Assembly: GCA_052168355.1 (NCBI GenBank)
Contig: JBQLZQ010000030.1
Span: 1 to 64,000, forward strand
Length of the DNA: 64,000 nt
Reading direction: 5' to 3'
Source: JBQLZQ01 sp052168355
Lineage (GTDB): Bacteria > Pseudomonadota > Alphaproteobacteria > DSM-16000 > Inquilinaceae
How positions within the stretch are numbered: position 1 is the stretch's first letter; every line of letters starts with the position of its first letter. The position numbers and the translations under genes are program-made. The notes below the pieces were generated by a model. That model was not told the origin of the DNA and did not search any database. It saw nothing but the letters and a program-made list of their open reading frames with translations. Shown here piece by piece: positions 7,115-15,729 of the stretch.

Positions 7115-8416
7115 TCAATAGGTCGCCGCATAAGCCGTGAAACGCTCGCTCTCCGTCAGTGGCGCCACGTGGTGGAGCTCGCCGCGCTTGTGGGCCGTGT
7201 AGATGGCCGGCATCCGGGCCGGAAACGCGCCGCTGAAGATGCCATCCTCGTCAAGCGCGTCCAGCGCGGCCTCCAGCGACGCGGGCAGGCGCTTCAGCCC
7301 GCGCGCCGCCAGCGCCTCGTACCGCAGAAGGCTCAAATCCTCGGCCGTGGAGGCCGGGGCCCGAAGACCTTCCTCCAGGCCGATCGTGCCGGCGGCAACC
7401 ACCGCCGCAAGCGCAAGATAGGGACTGGCCGCCGCGTCGGCGGCCCGGAATTCGACATGGAACTGACGGGCCCGCGCCTCGGGATCGCGCGACGTGACCG
7501 GGCAGATGCGGATCGCCGCTTCGCGATCCTGGGCGCCCAGATTGTTGTAGGCGGCGCTCCAGCGATGCGGGGTCAGGCGCAGGGCCGAGATCGCGCTTGG
7601 CGCCGTGAACGCCGAGACGGCGTTGAGATGCCGCAGCACGCCGGCGATGAAGGCCGACGCCGGGGCCGACAGCCCGTCCTGGGCCGCCGGGTCGTGGGTG
7701 GTGGGGTGCCCGTCGCCGTCCAGAAAGCTCAGATGGATGTGCACCCCGTTGCCCACGATATCGGCGGCGCACAGTGGCGAGAAGGTAGCGCGCATCCCCA
7801 TCGCCGCCGCCGTCGCCCGCGTCAGCTCGCGCACGATCACCGCCTCGTCCGCGGCCTGCAGGGCCGGTGCCGGTGGCAGCGTGATCTCCATCTGGTCGGG
7901 TCCGTATTCGCGCAGGAAGCTGTCGGGCGCGATACCGGCCCCGGCCAGGGCCGCGAACAGCGCCTCGCCAAACCGCTGCCGCTCGGCAAAGCCGGCAAGC
8001 GAAAAGGCCCGGGTGCCGGCACCGCCCGGCAGCATGAATTCGTGCTCGAACGTCGCCTGAAGCGCCAGCCCCGAGACCTTGGCGAGCCGTGCCAGCGCGG
8101 TGGCCAGAAGACCCCGCGTGCAGCATTCCCAGGGCGCGCCGTCAAGATCGGTGATATCGCCCAGAAGGAACGACAGCTTTTGTCCGTCCGGCAGCGGGGC
8201 CTCGGTCAGCGTCTTGGCATCGGGGCGCAGCACAAGGTCGCCCAGCGCGCCATAGGGGCTTTCGGCAATCGTGTCGAAGCAGGTAATCTGCACGTTCGTC
8301 GGCGTCCAGCCGATCCCCCGCGCGATCCGTTTGTCGAGGTCGGCGGCGGCAAACCCCTTGCCCCGCACCAGCCCCGAAAAATCGCTGGTGCAGGCCATTG
8401 TCAGCGCGTGCGCCAT
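7115..8416 (-). CDS. Glutamine synthetase family ligase (gamma-glutamyl-amine ligase candidate)
   Basis: A 433-residue cytoplasmic enzyme of the glutamine synthetase fold. Visible signatures are FEHEFMLP (metal-binding Glu region), NGVHIHLS (nucleotide/metal His region) and HVEFRAADAAASPYLALAA (glutamate-binding Arg region and family C-terminal motif). It is shorter and more divergent than GlnA-I and lacks a clear adenylylation loop, resembling PuuA/IpuC-type enzymes that couple glutamate to amines with ATP. Its place beside a polyamine-type importer fits gamma-glutamylation of an imported amine; that role is inference. ATG at 8416 was chosen; a second ATG lies at 8398. The gene is upstream of, and co-directional with, the importer operon, with 70 bases between. 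Confidence 0.85.
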   Translation of the reverse strand: MAHALTMACTSDFSGLVRGKGFAAADLDKRIARGIGWTPTNVQITCFDTIAESPYGALGDLVLRPDAKTLTEAPLPDGQKLSFLLGDITDLDGAPWECCTRGLLATALARLAKVSGLALQATFEHEFMLPGGAGTRAFSLAGFAERQRFGEALFAALAGAGIAPDSFLREYGPDQMEITLPPAPALQAADEAVIVRELTRATAAAMGMRATFSPLCAADIVGNGVHIHLSFLDGDGHPTTHDPAAQDGLSAPASAFIAGVLRHLNAVSAFTAPSAISALRLTPHRWSAAYNNLGAQDREAAIRICPVTSRDPEARARQFHVEFRAADAAASPYLALAAVVAAGTIGLEEGLRAPASTAEDLSLLRYEALAARGLKRLPASLEAALDALDEDGIFSGAFPARMPAIYTAHKRGELHHVAPLTESERFTAYAATY

Positions 8417-8461
8417 CCCGTGTCCCCGCCGCTAAGTCCTTGCTTCCGTGGCGCATCGTGT

Positions 8462-8473
8462 GAACAGTTGTGC
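8462..8473. promoter_or_regulatory. GAAC-N4-GTGC operator-like motif in the divergent promoter
   Basis: GAACAGTTGTGC differs by one base from GAAC-N4-GTTC. It lies in the 107-base gap between the divergent GS-like (minus) and amidohydrolase (plus) genes, where one site could control both. Evidence is the resemblance to the motifs at 7070, 10019 and 10087. Confidence 0.3.
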
Positions 8474-8523
8474 GCGAATGCAATCTGTCTTTTCCGTTAC
8501 AGGTCGTAGCACCGCTTCCCCAC

Positions 8524-9279
8524 ATGCCCGACCCCAAACCCTTTCTCTCGGCCGCCGACCCGGCGCCGGTCGACATCGTGCCGGGCCGTTCGGGCTGGCT
8601 TTTGACGGTCGAGCACGCCGGTCGTTGCGTTCCGGCGGCGCTGGACGGTCTTGGGCTCCCCGATGGCGAGATCGACCGGCATATCGGCTGGGATCCGGGG
8701 GCCGAACCGCTTGCCCGCGCGCTTGGCGCGCTGCTCGACGCCACCCTGATTCTTCAGCCCTACAGCCGCCTCGTGATCGACTGCAACCGCCCGTGGGACG
8801 CGCCCGACCTGGTGCCGGAGGTCAGCGACGGCACATCGGTGCCCGCCAACGCCGGATTGCCCGAAGCCGACCGCAAGGCGCGGTGGGCGGCGATCCACCA
8901 GCCCTTTCACCGGGCCGTCGCGGATCATTGCGAAACGCGGGCGGTGAGGGGGCTCGTCGCCGTGCACAGCTACGATCCGCGACGGCGCGGCGATCCCGCC
9001 CCGCGCCCCTGGCCGGTCGGTCTGCTCTGGCGGCAGGACAACCCGCTTGCCGACGGCCTGGCCGTCGCGCTCGGCCAGGTCGCGGATGCGCGCCCGCTGG
9101 GCCTGAACAGGCCCTACGAAATCGAGGACGGGTCGGACTACACCATTCCCGTCCACGCCGAGACGCGCCGACTGCCCCATGTCCTGATCGAGGTGCGCAA
9201 CGACCGGCTGGCCGATGCCGCCGCCGTCCGCGCCATGGCCGATCTTCTCTCAACCGCCCTTAGCGCCCTGGAGCCCTGA
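8524..9279 (+). CDS. N-formylglutamate amidohydrolase family protein
   Basis: A 251-residue protein of the FGase (HutG-like) zinc amidohydrolase family: LLTVEHAGRCVP near residue 22, an RLVIDCNRPWD motif near 83-93, AVHSYDP near 140, and LPHVLIEVRNDRL near 215-227. Family members hydrolyse N-acyl glutamates and related amides. With a gamma-glutamyl-type ligase encoded divergently and an isochorismatase-type hydrolase directly after, it may cleave a product of the amine pathway; this is inference. ATG 8524 was preferred over GTG 8470, which adds 18 non-conserved residues. The next gene starts immediately after the stop (TGA then ATG). Confidence 0.85.
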   Translation: MPDPKPFLSAADPAPVDIVPGRSGWLLTVEHAGRCVPAALDGLGLPDGEIDRHIGWDPGAEPLARALGALLDATLILQPYSRLVIDCNRPWDAPDLVPEVSDGTSVPANAGLPEADRKARWAAIHQPFHRAVADHCETRAVRGLVAVHSYDPRRRGDPAPRPWPVGLLWRQDNPLADGLAVALGQVADARPLGLNRPYEIEDGSDYTIPVHAETRRLPHVLIEVRNDRLADAAAVRAMADLLSTALSALEP

Positions 9280-9942
9280 ATGAGCAGCCCGTTTCTGTCC
9301 ACCACCTCGCGCGACATTCCGATCGTCCCGGACCGGGCCGCGCTTCTGTTCATCGATGTGCAGAATTTTTGCTGCCACGCGGACGGCGCGGAATGGGCCG
9401 GGATGCCGCCGGAGGAGGTGGCTGAGAAGAAGGGGCCGTTCCTGACGCACCTGTCCGCACGGGTCCTGCCCCGGATGCAGGCGATCCAGCGCGCGGCCCG
9501 CGCCGCCGGCGTCGAGGTCATTTACACTACCATCGAAAGCCTGACGCGCGACGGCCGCGACCGCAGCCTCGACTACAAGATCACCGGCTTCAACGTGCCG
9601 AAGGGATCGTGGGACGGGCGGGTGGTGGATGCCATCGCCCCGGACGAGGATGAGATCGTGCTGCCGAAATCGTCCTCGAGCGTCTTTGTTTCCACCAACA
9701 TCGACTACATCCTACGCAACCTCGGCGCGCAGCAGCTGATCGTGTCCGGCGTGCTCACCGACCAGTGCGTCGAAAGCGCGATCCGAGACGCCTGCGATCT
9801 GGGTTACCTGGTGACCCAGGTCACCGATGCCTGCGCGACCTTCGGCGAAGACCGCCAGCGCGCCTCTCTCCAGGCGATCCGGGGGTATTGCCGGCAGGTG
9901 ACGGCCGAGGCGCTGGTCGCCGAGTTGGCTGACCGCCCCTAG
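9280..9942 (+). CDS. Isochorismatase-family cysteine hydrolase
   Basis: A 220-residue cytoplasmic amidase-type enzyme. The catalytic triad is visible: Asp26 in LLFIDVQN, Lys130 in VLPKSSSSVF and Cys163 in VLTDQCVESA, with the VSGVLTDQC segment typical of the non-proline cis-peptide. The family includes ureidoacrylate, biuret, nicotinamide and N-carbamoyl-amino-acid hydrolases, and sequence alone does not choose among them. The ATG directly follows the stop of the FGase-like gene, so the two are one transcript and probably act in sequence on an amide or carbamoyl compound. Confidence 0.9.
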   Translation: MSSPFLSTTSRDIPIVPDRAALLFIDVQNFCCHADGAEWAGMPPEEVAEKKGPFLTHLSARVLPRMQAIQRAARAAGVEVIYTTIESLTRDGRDRSLDYKITGFNVPKGSWDGRVVDAIAPDEDEIVLPKSSSSVFVSTNIDYILRNLGAQQLIVSGVLTDQCVESAIRDACDLGYLVTQVTDACATFGEDRQRASLQAIRGYCRQVTAEALVAELADRP

Positions 9943-10018
9943 GAAGCCCCGGCGTCGGTCGCCGTTGACGGTTTCCACGGTTTTCGTGAGTGGTTGGCGG
10001 ACCCTTCGCCGCCGGTAC

Positions 10019-10117
10019 GAACTTCCGTTCTAGACCAAAATAACGTTGGACAGGCGGGGGTTTCCTCGCCAACATTTCGCTAGAGCGAACATTTGTTCGC
10101 CATGCGAACGTCGCATG
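10019..10117. promoter_or_regulatory. Operator cluster upstream of the first dipeptide-type ABC operon
   Basis: The 271-base gap 9943-10213 has no gene but holds four inverted repeats: GAAC-TTCC-GTTC (10019-10030), TTCGCT-AG-AGCGAA (10076-10089), the 16-base GCGAACATTTGTTCGC (10085-10100, 7-bp arms) and CATGCGA-ACG-TCGCATG (10101-10117, 7-bp arms). The second overlaps the third and the fourth abuts it. Such packing suggests cooperative repressor sites or competing regulators. TGGACA at 10047-10052 could be a -35 element but no good -10 was found. Confidence 0.55.
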
Positions 10118-10213
10118 GTGCGGGACACGGCTCTCGCGGCGAGGTCTTCGCCGTTCAGCGCGCGGTGGCGCCAGGAGAAACGGAAAACAAACAGCAAGCA
10201 TGGAGGTGTGAAC

Positions 10214-11827
10214 GTGAAGACATTTGGCCTTGGCATTGCCCTTGCGGCGGCGGCGCTGCTGGCGGTGGCACCCGCCACAGCGGAGGAGGTGCTGACCATC
10301 GGCGTGCGGTCGGAAGCAAGCTCGCTCGACCCGCACTGGACCCAGCTTTCCGCCGACCTTCAGGTGCAGGAACACATCTTCGAGCATCTCGTCGATCTCG
10401 ATTCGGCCTCGCAGCCGGTTCCGGGGCTTGCCGTGTCCTGGCAGCCGATCGACGAGGTGACGTGGGAGATCAAGCTTCGCGAGGGCGTCACCTGGCACGA
10501 TGGCGAACCGTTCAACGCCGATGACGTGATCTTCTCGTTCGACCGCCTCTCCAGCGGCATCGAGGGGGCGCCGGCCAGCCCGGCCTTCACGCTGGCCAAG
10601 GGCGGCAAGACGTGGAGCAAGATCGACGACACCACGGTGCGGGTCGTCACCGACGGACCCTATCCCACCGTGGCCGAGGATTTGGCCATGGTGCCGATCG
10701 TCGCCCAGCACGCGGCGGAGGGGAAAACCGCCTCGGTCGATTTCAACAGCGGCGCCGCGGCCATCGGCACCGGCCCCTTCGTGTTCGAGGAGTTCAGCCC
10801 CGGCAACCGCATCACCGTGCGCAAGAACCCCGACTGGTGGGGCGGCGATCCGGGCTGGGATCAGGTCGTGTTTCGCCCCGTCGGCCAGGACTCGGCGCGG
10901 CTGGCGGCGCTTCTCAACGGCGACGTCGACATCATCGACTATCCGCCGACGGTCGACCTGCCGCAGCTGGAATCGAACCCCGATTTCCGGGTCAGTTCCA
11001 TTCCGGCCGACCGGCTGATCTATTTGATGCCCAGCTATCGGCACGCGGAAGCCTACGTGCTGGACAATGACGGCAACGTCATGATGCCCAACCCGCTGCG
11101 CGACTGGCGGGTGCGCAAGGCCTTGAGCCTGGCCATCGACCGCTTCGCCATCCGCGACCGGATCATGGGCGGCGCCTCCGAACCCACGCGCAACATCGTG
11201 CCGCCGGGGTTCTTCGGCTACGTCGATGACCTCGAGCCCGATCCCTACGATCCCGATCAGGCCAAGGCGCTTCTGGCCCAGGCCGGATACGGCGACGGCT
11301 TTCAGCTGACCCTGCAGGGCCCCAACGACCGCTACATCAACGATGCCCGCATCGTCGAGGCGGTGGCCCAGATGTGGACCCGCATCGGCATCAGAACCGA
11401 AGTGGACACGATGCCGCGCAACATCTTCTTCTCCGAGCTGATCCGGGGCGGCGAGGAGACCTTTCCCGGCTTCGATATGCCCAAGTTCAGCATGGCGATG
11501 ACCGGCTGGGGGACGGTGGCCGGCGAGGCGACCTACACCGTGTCGGGCACGCTGGAGACCTACAATGCCGCCACCGGCGGCGGCAACGGTAACTTCGGCC
11601 GCTATTCCAACGTCGCGGTCGACGCCAAATCGATCCTGGCCAAGCGCACCATCGACCGCACGGAACGGCTGGAACTGTTGCAGGAGGCGACCCGGATCGG
11701 GATGGAGGATTACGCGTTCATCCCGCTGCACTTCCAAGTCAACAAATGGGCGATGACCGCCGATCTGGAGCACACGCCGCGCACCAACGAGCGTACGCTG
11801 GCGGTGGAAATCCACCGCGTCGAATAG
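10214..11827 (+). CDS. ABC transporter substrate-binding protein, family 5 (dipeptide/oligopeptide type)
   Basis: A 537-residue periplasmic protein with a Sec signal (MKTFGLGIALAAAALLAVAP, cleavage near TAEEV), then LTIGVRSEASSLDPHW, typical of DppA/OppA-class binding proteins. WEIKLREGVTWHDGEPFNAD is the family motif. GTG at 10214 was chosen because TGGAGG lies seven bases upstream; GTG at 10208 is too close to it, and a longer open frame to 10046 crosses the operator cluster. It heads a five-gene operon with two permeases and two ATPases. The ligand could be a peptide or another oligomeric nutrient such as an opine or glycoside. Confidence 0.92.
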   Translation: MKTFGLGIALAAAALLAVAPATAEEVLTIGVRSEASSLDPHWTQLSADLQVQEHIFEHLVDLDSASQPVPGLAVSWQPIDEVTWEIKLREGVTWHDGEPFNADDVIFSFDRLSSGIEGAPASPAFTLAKGGKTWSKIDDTTVRVVTDGPYPTVAEDLAMVPIVAQHAAEGKTASVDFNSGAAAIGTGPFVFEEFSPGNRITVRKNPDWWGGDPGWDQVVFRPVGQDSARLAALLNGDVDIIDYPPTVDLPQLESNPDFRVSSIPADRLIYLMPSYRHAEAYVLDNDGNVMMPNPLRDWRVRKALSLAIDRFAIRDRIMGGASEPTRNIVPPGFFGYVDDLEPDPYDPDQAKALLAQAGYGDGFQLTLQGPNDRYINDARIVEAVAQMWTRIGIRTEVDTMPRNIFFSELIRGGEETFPGFDMPKFSMAMTGWGTVAGEATYTVSGTLETYNAATGGGNGNFGRYSNVAVDAKSILAKRTIDRTERLELLQEATRIGMEDYAFIPLHFQVNKWAMTADLEHTPRTNERTLAVEIHRVE

Positions 11828-11860
11828 GACGCGGCGGCTGAAAGGAGGACGGGGCGAAGC

Positions 11861-12838
11861 ATGCTGGAATTCATCCTGCAGCGTATCCTTCAGGCCATCC
11901 TGGTCCTGTTTGTGATGACGCTCCTGGTGTTTTTCGGCGTGAACGTGGTCGGCAATCCGGTCTACATCTTCGCCTCGTCGGAATGCACCCAGGCGTGCCT
12001 CAACGCGATCATCGTCGATCTGGGGCTGGACCGGCCGATGTGGGAACAGTACGGGGTGTTCCTCGTCAACTTCCTGCAGGGCGACCTCGGCCGGTCCTTC
12101 ACCCATGGCGTGCCGGCGATGAGCCTGATTTGGGAACGGTTTCCCGCGACGCTGGAACTGGCGTTCGCCGCCCTTGTGCTCGCCCTGGCGATAGGCCTGC
12201 CGCTCGGCGTCTATGCCGGGCTGCGGCCCGCCAGCCCCATCAGCCGGGGCATCATGGGGTTTTCCATGCTCGGCTTCAGCGTCCCCGTGTTCTGGATCGG
12301 GCTGATCCTGATCCTGGTTTTCTCCGTCCGCCTGGGCTGGCTGCCCTCCATCGGGCGGGGCGATCTGGCGAGCATCGCCGGCGTCGAGGTCAGCTTCCTC
12401 ACCCTCGACGGGCTGCGGCACCTGCTTATGCCGGCCTTCACCCTGTCGCTGGTGATGATGGCCATGGTCATCCGGCTGACCCGTGCGGGCATGCGCGAGA
12501 TCCTTCACGCCGACTATATCCGCTTCGCCCGGGCCAACGGTATCCGCGAGCGGCGGGTGATCGGCCTGCATGTGATGAAGAACATCCTCATCCCCATCGT
12601 CACGGTGCTGGGGATGGAGTTCGGCGGGGTCATCGCCTTCGCCGTGGTGACCGAAAGCATTTTTAGTTGGCCGGGCGTCGGCAAGATGCTGATCGACGCC
12701 ATCGCCGTGCTCGACCGGCCGCTGATCGTGGCCTATCTGATCTTTGTCGTGGTGATGTTCGTCACCCTCAATCTGATCGTCGATATCGTCTACTCGCTGC
12801 TCGATCCCCGCGTGCGCGTCGGCGAGGGCGGGCGATGA
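11861..12838 (+). CDS. ABC permease, DppB type
   Basis: A 325-residue inner-membrane permease: MLEFILQRILQAILVLFVMT begins the first membrane segment, and HADYIRFARANGIRERRVIG is the cytoplasmic EAA-like loop near residue 220. About six membrane spans are evident. The first periplasmic loop carries a Cys pair (SSECTQACL), uncommon in DppB and possibly a disulfide. AAAGGAGG lies about 12 bases before the ATG, and the stop overlaps the next gene by ATGA. Confidence 0.93.
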   Translation: MLEFILQRILQAILVLFVMTLLVFFGVNVVGNPVYIFASSECTQACLNAIIVDLGLDRPMWEQYGVFLVNFLQGDLGRSFTHGVPAMSLIWERFPATLELAFAALVLALAIGLPLGVYAGLRPASPISRGIMGFSMLGFSVPVFWIGLILILVFSVRLGWLPSIGRGDLASIAGVEVSFLTLDGLRHLLMPAFTLSLVMMAMVIRLTRAGMREILHADYIRFARANGIRERRVIGLHVMKNILIPIVTVLGMEFGGVIAFAVVTESIFSWPGVGKMLIDAIAVLDRPLIVAYLIFVVVMFVTLNLIVDIVYSLLDPRVRVGEGGR

Positions 12839-13734
12839 GCCTGGCGGAAGGGGCCCGGCCGCGGCCGGCGCGGTTCCAGGTCTTCCTGGCAACCTTTCTG
12901 TCGGTGCCCAGCGCCTCGATCGCTCTTGGCGTGTTCACCGCGATGTCGCTGGCCGCGCTCTTGGCGCCCTGGATCGCGCCGCAGAACCCCTACGACCTCA
13001 CCTCCGTCGATATCATGGACAACCTTCTTCCCCCCGGCGCCCAGGCCTTCAGCGGCATGACGCACTGGCTGGGCACCGACGGCCAGGGGCGCGACATGCT
13101 TTCGGCCATGATATACGGACTGCGCATCTCGCTGGTCGTCGGTCTTCTGTCGGGCGTCTTCGCGTTGATCATCGGCACGGCGGTGGGGTTGATCGCGGCG
13201 TTCCGGGGCGGCTGGGTGGACGCCGTGCTGATGCGCATCGTCGATCTCCAGCTCAGTTTCCCGACCATCCTGGTGGCGCTGATCCTTCTGGTGATCCTCG
13301 GGCGCGGCGTCGACAAGATCATCTTCGCCCTTATTGTCGTGCAATGGGCGTACTTCGCGCGCACCGTGCGCGGCGTCGCGCTCGTCGAAAGTTCGCGCGA
13401 CTATATCGAGGCGGCGCGGGGCCTGCGTCTCGGGTCGCTGCGTATCCTGTTCCTCCACGTCCTGCCCAACTGCCTGCCCACCATGCTGGTGGTGGCGACG
13501 ATGCAGATGGCCATGGCCATCTCGCTGGAGGCCACGCTCTCCTTCCTCGGGCTCGGCCTGCCGCCCACGCGGCCCTCGCTCGGCCTGCTGATCGCCAACG
13601 GGTTCGATTTTCTGCAGAGCGGGCGGTGGTGGATCAGCGTGCTGCCGGGGCTGGTGCTGTTGGTGCTGATCGTCAGCGTCAATGTCCTGGGCGACCGCAT
13701 GCGCGACGTCCTGAACCCGCATCTGCAGAGATGA
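12835..13734 (+). CDS. ABC permease, DppC type
   Basis: A 299-residue inner-membrane permease, MSLAEGARPRPARFQVFLAT at the start, with the DppC hallmark WLGTDGQGRDMLSAMIYGLR after the first span and the EAA loop SRDYIEAARGLRLGSLRILF. It is the partner of the DppB-type permease. ATG at 12835 overlaps the previous stop by ATGA, and its own stop overlaps the ATPase start the same way. Confidence 0.93.
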   Translation: MSLAEGARPRPARFQVFLATFLSVPSASIALGVFTAMSLAALLAPWIAPQNPYDLTSVDIMDNLLPPGAQAFSGMTHWLGTDGQGRDMLSAMIYGLRISLVVGLLSGVFALIIGTAVGLIAAFRGGWVDAVLMRIVDLQLSFPTILVALILLVILGRGVDKIIFALIVVQWAYFARTVRGVALVESSRDYIEAARGLRLGSLRILFLHVLPNCLPTMLVVATMQMAMAISLEATLSFLGLGLPPTRPSLGLLIANGFDFLQSGRWWISVLPGLVLLVLIVSVNVLGDRMRDVLNPHLQR

Positions 13735-14723
13735 CGGTGACGCCGGTTCTGACCATTCGCGGGCTGCGGACGTCCTTCCTCCTCGGCGCGGGCGAGGTCT
13801 GCGCCCTCGACGGGATCGACCTGACCGTCAACCGAGGGGAGATCGTGGCCCTGGTGGGCGAGAGCGGGTCGGGTAAATCGATCACCGGCTTCTCGATCAC
13901 CGGTCTCTTGAGCGCGCCGGGCCGGGTCACCGGCGGCGAAATCCTGCTCGGCGACACCGATCTGCTGTCCCTTGAGCGCGAGGAATTGCGCCGCATCCGC
14001 GGCAGGCGCGTGGCGATGATCTTCCAGGATCCGATGATGACCTTGAACCCGGTCTTGAGGATCGAGACGCAGATGACCGACGCGCTGCGGGCCCATCAGC
14101 GGATCGGCAGGCGGGAGGCGCGGGCGCGCTGCCTCGCCGCCCTCACGGAAGTTGGGATTGCGGCGCCCGAGGAGCGGTTGCGGAACTACCCTCATCAGCT
14201 TTCGGGCGGCATGCGCCAGCGGGTGGCCATCGCCATCGCGCTGCTCCACGGCCCCGATCTGGTCATCGCCGACGAACCGACCACGGCGCTGGACGTGACC
14301 ATTCAGGGCCAGATCCTGGCCGTCGTGCAAAGGCTCTGCCGCGAACGCGGCACGGCGCTTATCTGGATCACCCACGACCTGGCCGTGGTGGCCGGCATCG
14401 CCGACCGGCTGGCCGTGATGTATGCGGGCCGCATCGTGGAGCAGGGTCCGCTGGATCGGGTGCTCGACGCGCCGGCCCATCCCTACACCAGGGGGCTGAT
14501 GGACAGTGTCCCCGCCACTCATCCGAAGGGTCGGCGCCTGCCGCAGATCCCGGGGCGGATGCCGGCCCTGACCGAACTGCCGGACGGCTGTGCCTTCGGG
14601 CCGCGCTGCAGCCGCCGCGGTCCCGCCTGCGACGCGCGCCCCGACCCGGTGGAGATTGCGCCCAGTCAGCACGTGCGGTGCTTCCACCCGCTCACCTTAG
14701 CAACCGGGGGAGCCCGCGCATGA
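13731..14723 (+). CDS. ABC ATPase, DppD type
   Basis: A 330-residue cytoplasmic ATPase: Walker A GESGSGKS, Q-loop FQDPMMTLNP, signature LSGGMRQRVAIAIAL, Walker B LVIADEPTTALD and H-loop WITHDL. The C-terminal oligopeptide-ABC region has the cysteine cluster CAFGPRCSRRGPAC, which in this family is thought to bind an iron-sulfur cluster. It pairs with the DppF-type ATPase encoded next; starts and stops overlap by ATGA at both ends. Confidence 0.94.
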   Translation: MTVTPVLTIRGLRTSFLLGAGEVCALDGIDLTVNRGEIVALVGESGSGKSITGFSITGLLSAPGRVTGGEILLGDTDLLSLEREELRRIRGRRVAMIFQDPMMTLNPVLRIETQMTDALRAHQRIGRREARARCLAALTEVGIAAPEERLRNYPHQLSGGMRQRVAIAIALLHGPDLVIADEPTTALDVTIQGQILAVVQRLCRERGTALIWITHDLAVVAGIADRLAVMYAGRIVEQGPLDRVLDAPAHPYTRGLMDSVPATHPKGRRLPQIPGRMPALTELPDGCAFGPRCSRRGPACDARPDPVEIAPSQHVRCFHPLTLATGGARA

Positions 14724-15712
14724 CGGCCGAGCCTCCCCTCTTCGAGGCGCGCAACCTCAGCAAAGTGTTCGGCGGCGGCGGCAGTCTGGCCGGTCGGGCG
14801 CTTTCGGCCCTGCGGCTGGCGCCGCCCGCCCGCCCGGTGCGCGCCGTCGACGATGTGAGTTTCGCCGTGGCGCGTGGCGAGGTTTTGGGCGTGGTCGGCG
14901 AGTCGGGTTGCGGCAAGTCCACGCTTGGGCGCATGGCCGCCGGCCTGATCCGGCCCACCTCCGGCGAGATCCGTCACGGACCCGACGGGGCTGGACGCGC
15001 CGGCCCGGGGGGACTGGGCCGTCAGATGATCTTTCAGGACCCGTTCTCCTCCCTCAATCCCCGCAAGCGGGTCAGCGAGCTGATCGGCGAGGCGCCGCGG
15101 GTGCACCGCATCGTTTCGGCGGCGGAGTTCGAGAGCTATGTGAACGGTCTGATGGAACGCTGCGGGATCGATCCGACCTACCGGGACCGCTTCGCGCATC
15201 AGTTCTCCGGCGGGCAGCGCCAGCGGATCGGCATCGCGCGCGCGCTGGCGGTGAAGCCCGAACTTCTGGTCTGCGACGAGGCGGTGTCGGCGCTCGATGT
15301 CTCGATCCAGGCGCAGATTGTGAACCTGTTCATGGATCTGCGCGAGGAGCTGGGCCTCACCTATCTGTTCATCAGCCATGACCTCGGCATCGTAAAGCAC
15401 GTGTCCGACCGGGTGATCGTCATGTATCTCGGCCGGATCGTCGAAATGGGCGAGGCCGCCGACCTGTTCGACCGTCCCAACCATCCCTACACGCGCGCCC
15501 TGATCGAAGGCGTGCCCCGGCTTGACCGGCGGCGCATCGTCTATTCGCCGATCGAGGGCGATATCCCGTCGCCGCTCGACCCGCCGACGGGCTGCCATTT
15601 CCACCCGCGCTGCCCGTTTGCGACGCCGCGCTGCGCGCGCGAGGTGCCTCGGCTGCGCGAGGTCGCACCGGGCCGGTTGTCGGCCTGCCACCTGAACGAC
15701 ACACCCCCCTGA
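14720..15712 (+). CDS. ABC ATPase, DppF type
   Basis: A 330-residue ATPase forming the second nucleotide-binding subunit of the importer. Walker A GESGCGKST, FQDPFSSLNPRKRV, signature FSGGQRQRIGIARAL, Walker B LLVCDEAVSALD (Ala where Pro is usual in DEPT) and FISHDL are visible, with the C-terminal CHFHPRCPFATPRC cysteine cluster. ATG at 14720 overlaps the DppD stop by ATGA; a longer frame from 14678 is a shadow. The M24 peptidase gene follows 17 bases after the stop and is probably in the same transcript. Confidence 0.94.
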   Translation: MTAEPPLFEARNLSKVFGGGGSLAGRALSALRLAPPARPVRAVDDVSFAVARGEVLGVVGESGCGKSTLGRMAAGLIRPTSGEIRHGPDGAGRAGPGGLGRQMIFQDPFSSLNPRKRVSELIGEAPRVHRIVSAAEFESYVNGLMERCGIDPTYRDRFAHQFSGGQRQRIGIARALAVKPELLVCDEAVSALDVSIQAQIVNLFMDLREELGLTYLFISHDLGIVKHVSDRVIVMYLGRIVEMGEAADLFDRPNHPYTRALIEGVPRLDRRRIVYSPIEGDIPSPLDPPTGCHFHPRCPFATPRCAREVPRLREVAPGRLSACHLNDTPP

Positions 15713-15729
15713 ACCTGAGGAGACGATTT

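Noticed and set aside
10085..10100. GCGAACATTTGTTCGC as an SOS LexA box
   Set aside because: It resembles the Gram-positive LexA site CGAAC-N4-GTTCG, but alphaproteobacterial LexA uses the direct repeat GTTC-N7-GTTC, and the flanking genes are transport genes, not DNA repair.
9821..12892. A 1023-codon open frame on the minus strand opposite the dipeptide-type binding protein and permease genes
   Set aside because: It is antisense to clear DppA/DppB-type genes, is dominated by His, Asp, Gly and Arg as expected from reversed GC-rich codons, and has no family motif.
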